From the NCBI GenBank assembly GCA_047619485.1, contig JBLHKE010000180.1, forward strand, positions 1-11,630: 11,630 bases of DNA, given 5' to 3'. The notes beneath the pieces were generated by a model. That model did not search any database. It saw nothing but the letters and a program-made list of their open reading frames with translations, and had not been told where the DNA came from. A program made the translations under genes and the position numbers. Below are positions 6,387 to 11,630 of the stretch, piece by piece (the stretch's first letter is position 1; each line of letters begins with the position of its first letter). The DNA is from JBLHKE01 sp047619485. GTDB lineage: Bacteria; Verrucomicrobiota; Verrucomicrobiia; Verrucomicrobiales; DEV007.

Positions 6387-6830
6387 GCACTCGGGACTTC
6401 GGTCGGCTATTTCGACGCCGGGGACTTGAGCACAGGAACTTGGGCGGGCAATCCCGCAAGCAACGTCACTGATCGAAATCTCACTAATTTCACACATAGT
6501 CTCGACCAATCCAGAGCGGGCTACTGCGTGCAAGTCAACCTCGGCGCAGATATCACCATCGGCTCGATCGATGTCACCGGGCGGACTGACGGTTGTTGCC
6601 CAGAGCGCCTCGAGGACGCCACACTGGAACTCTACGATAGCGCCCTGAACCTGGTCAGACCTCCCTAGGCTTTGCTTCAAAATCGCTGCAGGGTGTAACT
6701 GCGGAGCAGAATAACATCCCAAGGCGAAGAGACAACCAACACCTTTATAGACTTGGGTGTGATCGGCTAGACCAGGCGTTTCTACTGGGTCGAGAAGCCC
6801 ACGATCGAGTTGGTCGATTTCGATCTCTGC
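6387..6830 (+). pseudogene. Decayed discoidin (F5/8 type C) domain protein fragment
   Basis: One frame shows a broken carbohydrate-binding-type discoidin domain. From 6387 to the TAG at 6666-6668 it reads STGTWAGNPASNVTDRNLT, then VQVNLGADITIGSIDV and TDGCCPERLEDATLELYDS: the classic strand order of verrucomicrobial discoidin domains with the paired cysteines. After two in-frame stops (6666, and a TAA near 6696) the same frame resumes at 6741 with NTFIDLGVIG, a third stop (TAG 6768-6770), and RRFYWVEKPTIELVDFDL, which matches the final strand (arginine, valine-x-valine-glutamate-lysine-proline-threonine). A TTG/ATG-style call of 6426-6668 would wrongly describe it as a small gene. The domain resembles the N-terminal domain of the next gene (both carry GCCPERL) but is too diverged to be a recent duplicate. 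It is probably the remains of an older tandem paralogue. Confidence 0.65.
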
Positions 6831-6950
6831 AGCACCTCACCGATCAGCAATTCCTCGCGTTCATCGTGTTAGGCGCTTCATCGCGTTCGATTTAGCCCTC
6901 TTTTTTCACGTTACATTAGCACAGTTTCAGCCAAAGATTCAACCGACCCT

Positions 6951-9900
6951 ATGAATGCTTCACCCGCCCTCCTCCTTGCAATTTTGCTAACCCTGGCCCT
7001 GCCCGTCTGCCAGTCCACGGCCCAGACCAACATCGCAGTCGGCCGCCCAGTCTCGTCGTCTGCAGCCACTTGGAATGGCCAGCTGCCCGCAAACCTCACC
7101 GACGGCAACACCGCCAACCAGTCACACCCGCTCGCCAACTCGGGCACGCTCGGGTTCTACTACGAGATCGACCTCGGCAGTACAAAGAGCCTCGGCAGCG
7201 TCGAGCTGGTCAACCGCTCCGGCTGCTGCCCGGAACGACTCTCCAACTACCGCGTGGAAATCCGCGCCGACTCCGGCGGCTCGGCAGGCGCAGTCAACTG
7301 GAGCGCCGAGATCCGCACCGACGGCTCGAACTCCGGTGACGGTGGGCGCGACATCGTCAGCGCCTCGCTCGACCCAGGCAACTCAATGAGTGGCCGCTAC
7401 GTCCGCATCGTCAATCTCAGCAACGCCGCCTACAACCCACAGATCGCCGAGTTCGAGGCCTTCGAGGCACCGCTGCCACTCATTGGCACATTCACCGTCG
7501 ACAACGGCAACATCACAGCCACCGGTGATCCCAATTTGCCCACCAGCGCCAACTTGTCCTGGTCGGTGACCAACACCAACACTGTCAGCATCGATCAGGC
7601 GATCGGCAACGTCCCGCTCTCTGGCCAACAGAATATCAGTCCGGCCAGCACCACCACCTACGTCCTATCCGCGACCAACGCCTCCGGCACCAGCACCGCT
7701 GCGGTCACCGTCGGCGTCGACGAGGCGATCATTCCGCCCGTCTTGAACGAATTCATGGCGGACAATGCCTCGACGATCGAAGACCAGCTCGGCAGCAGTT
7801 CTGACTGGATCGAGATCTACAACCCCAACAGCTTCGACCTCTCACTCTCCGGCTACTACCTCACTGACGACGCCGCGAACTTCACCCAGTGGACTTTTCC
7901 CGCCGGTGCCAATGTCCCCGCCAACGACTACCTGATCGTATTCGCCTCAGGCAACAACCTCACTGATCCCACCGAACCACTGCATACCAATTTCTCGCTG
8001 AAGAAAGGCGGCGAATACCTCGCGCTGATCGACATCGATGGCAGCACCGCGCTCACCGAGTTCAACTTTCCGGCGCAGAAAGAAGACGTTAGCTACGGCC
8101 TCGAAACCGGTGGCGGCACGACCGGCTTCTTCACGCCGCCCAGCCCCGGCGCAGCCAACGGCAGCAGCTTCGCCGGCTTCGTCGCAGACACCAATTTCGA
8201 TATCGGTCGCGGATTCTACGAGACAGTACAGGGCGTCACCATCTCCACCTTCACCGCCGGCGCGACCATCCGCTACACCATCGATGGTTCACGCCCCAGC
8301 GAGTCCAATGGTACAATTTACAGCACCCCGATTAACATCAGCAGCACCACCGTGCTGCGCGCCATGGCCTACAAATCCGGTCTCGCACCGACCAACGTCG
8401 ACACCAACACCTACGTCTTTGTCGACGACGTCATCGCCTCCCCAGATCTCGGTGTCCCGGTCACCCAGCAGATGCGCGACTCGCTCAAATCGGTACCTTC
8501 GCTCTCCATCGTCACGCCCGATACCATCAACGGCACGTCCGAGGTCGCCAGCTCATTCGAGCTGATCAACCCCGACGGCACGCCCGGCTTCCAAGAGAAC
8601 TGCGGCATCAAGCAATTCGGCGGCGCATTCACCAACTTCGATAAAAAAAGCTTCCGCATGTATTTCCGCAGCCAGTACGGCGCATCGAAATTGAACTACC
8701 CATTGTTCGAGGGATTCGATCGCGGCATCGCAGCCACCGATACCTTTGACCAGCTCAACATCCGCTCCGGCTCGCACGACATGGTCAGCCGCGGCTTCTA
8801 CATGTCGAACCGTTTCACCGATGACAGCATGCTCGACATGGGACAAATCAACCCGCACGGGCGATTCATGCACCTCTACATCAACGGGCGCTACTGGGGC
8901 GTGTTCCATATTCGCGAACGCTGGAGCGCTAGCACTCTGACCGAGTACCTTGGCGGACCAAAAGACGCGCACGAGGCCATCAACGGCAACTGGAACGTCG
9001 GCGGGTGGGCCGATTCCGTCGCCCCGCCATACGACGGCGACGGCTCCGCCTGGATCCGGATTAAAGACCTCGCCCTCAGCGGCAACCCGAGCAACTACGA
9101 CGACCTCAAACCCTACCTCGATACCACCCACTTCATCGACTACATGATCATGTGGATGTACGGCAACTCCGAGGACGAGTACCGTTGCACCGGTCCCTCC
9201 GATGTCGGCAGCGGCTTCAAGTGGTTCCTCAACGATGCGGACGGCTACCTGCGCAGCGCCGGAAACCGCACCGGATTCGCAAGCAACTCCCCCGGTGTCT
9301 TCGGCCGTAGTGCAGGCGACGGGCCCGGTTCGATCTTCAGCCTACTCTTCAAGGCTGGCAACCCGGAGTTCCGCACCCTCCTCGCCGACCGCATCCACAA
9401 GCACTACTTTAACAACGGTGCCATGACGCCAGCCAAAACCGACGCGCGCTTGCGCGAGCGCTGCGACGAGATGGACTCGCCGTTCCGAGCTGAAGCCATC
9501 CGCTGGAACTACCGCAGCCACTCGAACTGGACCAGCCAGAAGAACAGCGCGCTCAGCAGCATCCTGCCCGGGCGCACCGCCAGCGCGCTCAGCAATTTTC
9601 GCTCCGCCGGGTTCTACCCGAGTACCATTGCACCCGTCTACAGCCAGCACGGCGGCGACGTGCCGCCCGGCTTCAACCTCACCATGTCCGACGGCGACGG
9701 CACGATGTACTACACCACCGACGGCAGCGATCCGCGCCTCGAAGGCGGCGCGTTGAACCCGAGCGCACAGGCTTTCCAAGGCGGGCAGAACACCACCACC
9801 GTCATCGCTCCCGGCGCCGATTGGAAATACCTCGACAACGGCTCCGACCAAGGCACCGCCTGGCGCGCCAGCGCTTTCAACGACACCAACTGGGACTCCG

Positions 9901-11264
9901 GACCAGCCGTCCTCGGCTACGGCGAACCCACCGTCCTCACAACGATCTCCTACGGCCCAACTCCGTCCCAGAAATACACCACCAGCTACTTCAGAAAAAC
10001 ACTCAACGTCACGGCCGCCGCGTCCATCCTCGGCGGGGAAGTGCTTGTCAAGCGAGACGACGGCGCCGTCGTCTACCTCAACGGCACCGAGATAGGGCGT
10101 AGCTCCATGCCCACCGGGGCGGTCGACTACCAGACATTCGCCAATGCCGCCAGCGACGACGGAGCGGGCTTCCACAGCCTCAACGTCCCGGCAAACCTGT
10201 TCATTGAGGGCGACAACCTCATCGCGGTCGAAATCCACCAGGCCAGCCTCAACAGCTCCGACACCCAGTTCGATCTGGAGCTGAAGATAACCAGACCCGC
10301 TGGCGGAGCGAGCGTCCTAACGATGAACGAAAACACCCTAGTGCGCTCCCGCTCGCTCGACGGAAACAACTGGTCAGCTCTCAACGAGGCATTCTTCAAC
10401 GTCAGCGACTCCGCCCCCGTCGAGCCTGGCGAGATCGTCCCCAGCGAGATCCACTACAACCCGCCAGGCCCCGACAGCTCGGAGTTCATCGAGCTCCACA
10501 ACCTCTCGGGCCACGCGATCAACCTGCGTGGCTGCTACTTCAGCGCCGGCATCGACTTCACCTTCCCCGACAATCGCGACATCCCGCTAGCACCCGGCGA
10601 GCGCGTGCTGCTAGTCGACAGCCAGTTCGGCATCGACGAGACCTACGGCATCGGCCTGCCAATTGCCGGCGTCTACCGCGACAATCTCAACAACGGTGGC
10701 GAACCCCTAACACTGTTAGCAAGCGACGGAACCACAGAGCTCTTCAGCGTCACCTACGACGGTGCCGACCCGTGGCCAGAGGAAGCCGATGGCGATGGCC
10801 ACAGCCTAGTGCTCATCGACCCGACCGACCTCGATTCCGCCAGTAGCTGGCGCCCCAGCATCGACCTAGCTGGCAGCCCCGGCGAAGACGAAGGCACCAC
10901 CTTCAGCGGAGATCCAAACGTCGACGCAGACGGCGACGGCACCAACGCCTTCGCCGAATACGCCACCGGTACTGATGATACCGTCCACGGAGACACCACG
11001 GGATTCCCTCTCATTACCAGCGACGAAAGCGGCCACTGGCAAGTAAGTTTCGCCCTCGCGCTGGGTGCCGACGACATCCGCGCCGTCTTGGAATATTCAA
11101 CCGACCTCTCCCCCTCCTCCTGGGCAGAAGACCCCAGCGCCGCCGAGCTAACTAGCAGCCAACTTGTTGGAGGTCGCCTAGTGCGCACCCACACCTCCAC
11201 TTTCCAGCTCTCTGCTGGAGCACCACGTCAGTACGTGCGCATCCGTTATGAAAGCAATCCATAG
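6951..11264 (+). CDS. Large secreted multi-domain CotH-kinase protein with discoidin, lamin-tail and chitobiase-like domains
   Basis: The 1437 residues start with a Sec signal peptide (hydrophobic 6-19, cleavage near STAQ 22-25; LPVC is not a convincing lipobox). Domains: discoidin F5/8C about 26-172 with GCCPERL at 91-97; Ig-like strand-rich segment 175-256; lamin-tail domain 262-384 (NEFMADN, DWIEIYNPN); chitobiase C-terminal-like repeat 412-490 (RYTIDGSRPS); CotH kinase about 515-815, with KKSFRMYF (565-572), NIRSGSHD (603-610), YINGRYWGVFHIRERW (643-658) and NDADGYL (761-767); a second chitobiase-like repeat (YYTTDGSDPR 920-929, resuming about 1115-1150) interrupted by a galactose-binding-like beta domain (946-1114); a second lamin-tail domain 1157-1285; an acidic DADGDGTNAFAEYATGTD (1325-1342), possibly calcium-binding; and a short C-terminal beta segment. 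CotH of Bacillus is a spore-coat protein kinase; the role of these large relatives is unproven, and surface or extracellular action is inferred. There is no PEP-CTERM tail. ATG 6951 has no clear Shine-Dalgarno. Confidence 0.9.
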   Translation: MNASPALLLAILLTLALPVCQSTAQTNIAVGRPVSSSAATWNGQLPANLTDGNTANQSHPLANSGTLGFYYEIDLGSTKSLGSVELVNRSGCCPERLSNYRVEIRADSGGSAGAVNWSAEIRTDGSNSGDGGRDIVSASLDPGNSMSGRYVRIVNLSNAAYNPQIAEFEAFEAPLPLIGTFTVDNGNITATGDPNLPTSANLSWSVTNTNTVSIDQAIGNVPLSGQQNISPASTTTYVLSATNASGTSTAAVTVGVDEAIIPPVLNEFMADNASTIEDQLGSSSDWIEIYNPNSFDLSLSGYYLTDDAANFTQWTFPAGANVPANDYLIVFASGNNLTDPTEPLHTNFSLKKGGEYLALIDIDGSTALTEFNFPAQKEDVSYGLETGGGTTGFFTPPSPGAANGSSFAGFVADTNFDIGRGFYETVQGVTISTFTAGATIRYTIDGSRPSESNGTIYSTPINISSTTVLRAMAYKSGLAPTNVDTNTYVFVDDVIASPDLGVPVTQQMRDSLKSVPSLSIVTPDTINGTSEVASSFELINPDGTPGFQENCGIKQFGGAFTNFDKKSFRMYFRSQYGASKLNYPLFEGFDRGIAATDTFDQLNIRSGSHDMVSRGFYMSNRFTDDSMLDMGQINPHGRFMHLYINGRYWGVFHIRERWSASTLTEYLGGPKDAHEAINGNWNVGGWADSVAPPYDGDGSAWIRIKDLALSGNPSNYDDLKPYLDTTHFIDYMIMWMYGNSEDEYRCTGPSDVGSGFKWFLNDADGYLRSAGNRTGFASNSPGVFGRSAGDGPGSIFSLLFKAGNPEFRTLLADRIHKHYFNNGAMTPAKTDARLRERCDEMDSPFRAEAIRWNYRSHSNWTSQKNSALSSILPGRTASALSNFRSAGFYPSTIAPVYSQHGGDVPPGFNLTMSDGDGTMYYTTDGSDPRLEGGALNPSAQAFQGGQNTTTVIAPGADWKYLDNGSDQGTAWRASAFNDTNWDSGPAVLGYGEPTVLTTISYGPTPSQKYTTSYFRKTLNVTAAASILGGEVLVKRDDGAVVYLNGTEIGRSSMPTGAVDYQTFANAASDDGAGFHSLNVPANLFIEGDNLIAVEIHQASLNSSDTQFDLELKITRPAGGASVLTMNENTLVRSRSLDGNNWSALNEAFFNVSDSAPVEPGEIVPSEIHYNPPGPDSSEFIELHNLSGHAINLRGCYFSAGIDFTFPDNRDIPLAPGERVLLVDSQFGIDETYGIGLPIAGVYRDNLNNGGEPLTLLASDGTTELFSVTYDGADPWPEEADGDGHSLVLIDPTDLDSASSWRPSIDLAGSPGEDEGTTFSGDPNVDADGDGTNAFAEYATGTDDTVHGDTTGFPLITSDESGHWQVSFALALGADDIRAVLEYSTDLSPSSWAEDPSAAELTSSQLVGGRLVRTHTSTFQLSAGAPRQYVRIRYESNP

Positions 11265-11331
11265 ATACTGGACAGCCTGACCGACATCATGGAAGATTGG
11301 CTCTTGAGAAACTGTATCTCATACCAACAAA

Positions 11332-11630
11332 ATGAAATCCGCCCTGATTCTCCTAGTCGCCATCGCGTCCACCTCCGCACTCGCCCAGAAACCAGCCGAG
11401 CCCAATAAGCCTATCGGCACCATCATCTTCGAAGACGACTTTGAGCGGATCGAGTCCCAGGAGCAAAAGGACGAACCAGGCAAGGGCTGGAAAACCAACA
11501 GCCAAACACGCGCCAAGGGCAACAAGCAGGTCGACTTGAAAGATGGTGCGATGCGCATCTCCATCCACGAGGAAGCAGACCATGGTGTCTCCGTCGTCCA
11601 CGATGCCGAGTTCACCAATGGAGCTGTCGA
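11332..11630 (+). CDS. Secreted protein, N-terminal part (3' end outside window), possibly DUF1080/concanavalin-like
   Basis: From ATG 11332 the frame is open to the window edge (99 codons plus 2 bases). Residues 1-18 form a typical Sec signal peptide (MKSALILLVAIASTSALA) with cleavage before QKP. The mature part begins with a proline-rich linker, then IIFEDDFER (31-39), GWKTNSQTRAKGN (52-64), VDLKDGAMRIS (67-77) and HDAEFTNGAV (90-99). This resembles the first strands of concanavalin-like jelly-roll domains such as the secreted DUF1080 (3-keto-disaccharide hydrolase-type) proteins abundant in Verrucomicrobiota, which may act on sugars. The assignment is tentative because the active-site half is missing. 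It starts 68 bp after the CotH gene with no obvious terminator or Shine-Dalgarno, so it could share the upstream transcript. Confidence 0.75.
   Translation, partial: MKSALILLVAIASTSALAQKPAEPNKPIGTIIFEDDFERIESQEQKDEPGKGWKTNSQTRAKGNKQVDLKDGAMRISIHEEADHGVSVVHDAEFTNGAV

Noticed and set aside
6996..7010. Lipobox (LPVC) in the CotH protein signal peptide
   Set aside because: Proline and valine at -2 and -1 do not fit the usual lipobox; standard signal peptidase I cleavage near STAQ is more likely.
9342..10238. 298-codon minus-strand open frame inside the CotH gene
   Set aside because: Same shadow effect: low-complexity Val/Gly/Ala composition, no domain, entirely opposite a well-supported gene.
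1..11630. tRNA, rRNA, CRISPR array, or replication origin
   Set aside because: No cloverleaf, rRNA core sequence, regularly spaced repeats or iterated origin boxes seen in either strand.

Overview
The window looks like chromosomal DNA of a GC-rich, Gram-negative-type bacterium, most likely a member of the Verrucomicrobiota (Verrucomicrobiales-like). Grounds: paired PilT-type retraction ATPases, very large secreted proteins that combine discoidin, lamin-tail, chitobiase-like and CotH-kinase domains, discoidin domains with a Gly-Cys-Cys motif, and start sites that often lack a clear Shine-Dalgarno sequence. The taxonomic call is an inference from protein character, not from a marker gene. All convincing genes are on the + strand.

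Layout. (1) 1-1182 is a decayed or mobile region. It holds the 3' end of a REP-associated (Y1-type) transposase-like gene cut by the window edge, a 159-bp palindromic MITE-like element with 18-bp terminal inverted repeats and a TAA target duplication, and a 56-codon remnant of the C-terminus of a class III adenylate/guanylate cyclase. About 500 bp follow with nothing recognisable. (2) 1183-4048 is a three-gene cluster: two tandem PilT-like ATPases only 7 bp apart, then a small one-pass membrane protein of unknown function. Together they suggest a twitching/pilus-retraction module. (3) 4062-6312: a good sigma70-type promoter and a Shine-Dalgarno/TTG start precede one 721-codon frame that joins three complete enzymes: a low-molecular-weight protein phosphatase, ribose-5-phosphate isomerase B and serine hydroxymethyltransferase. 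(4) 6313-6950 contains a stop-riddled discoidin (F5/8 type C) domain remnant. (5) 6951-11264 is an intact 1437-residue secreted CotH-kinase protein that also begins with a discoidin domain. (6) 11332 to the end is the start of another secreted protein, cut by the window edge.

The most notable item is the three-enzyme fusion. In Bacillus subtilis the counterparts ywlE, ywlF (rpiB) and glyA lie in one neighbourhood, so the fusion looks like a conserved gene cluster collapsed into one polypeptide. It would tie a protein phosphatase to pentose-phosphate and one-carbon metabolism. The other points worth a second look are the MITE, the unrecognised membrane protein beside the PilT pair, the domain apparently nested inside a chitobiase-like repeat of the CotH protein, and two gene remnants (cyclase, discoidin) that ordinary start-to-stop gene calling would miss or misread.
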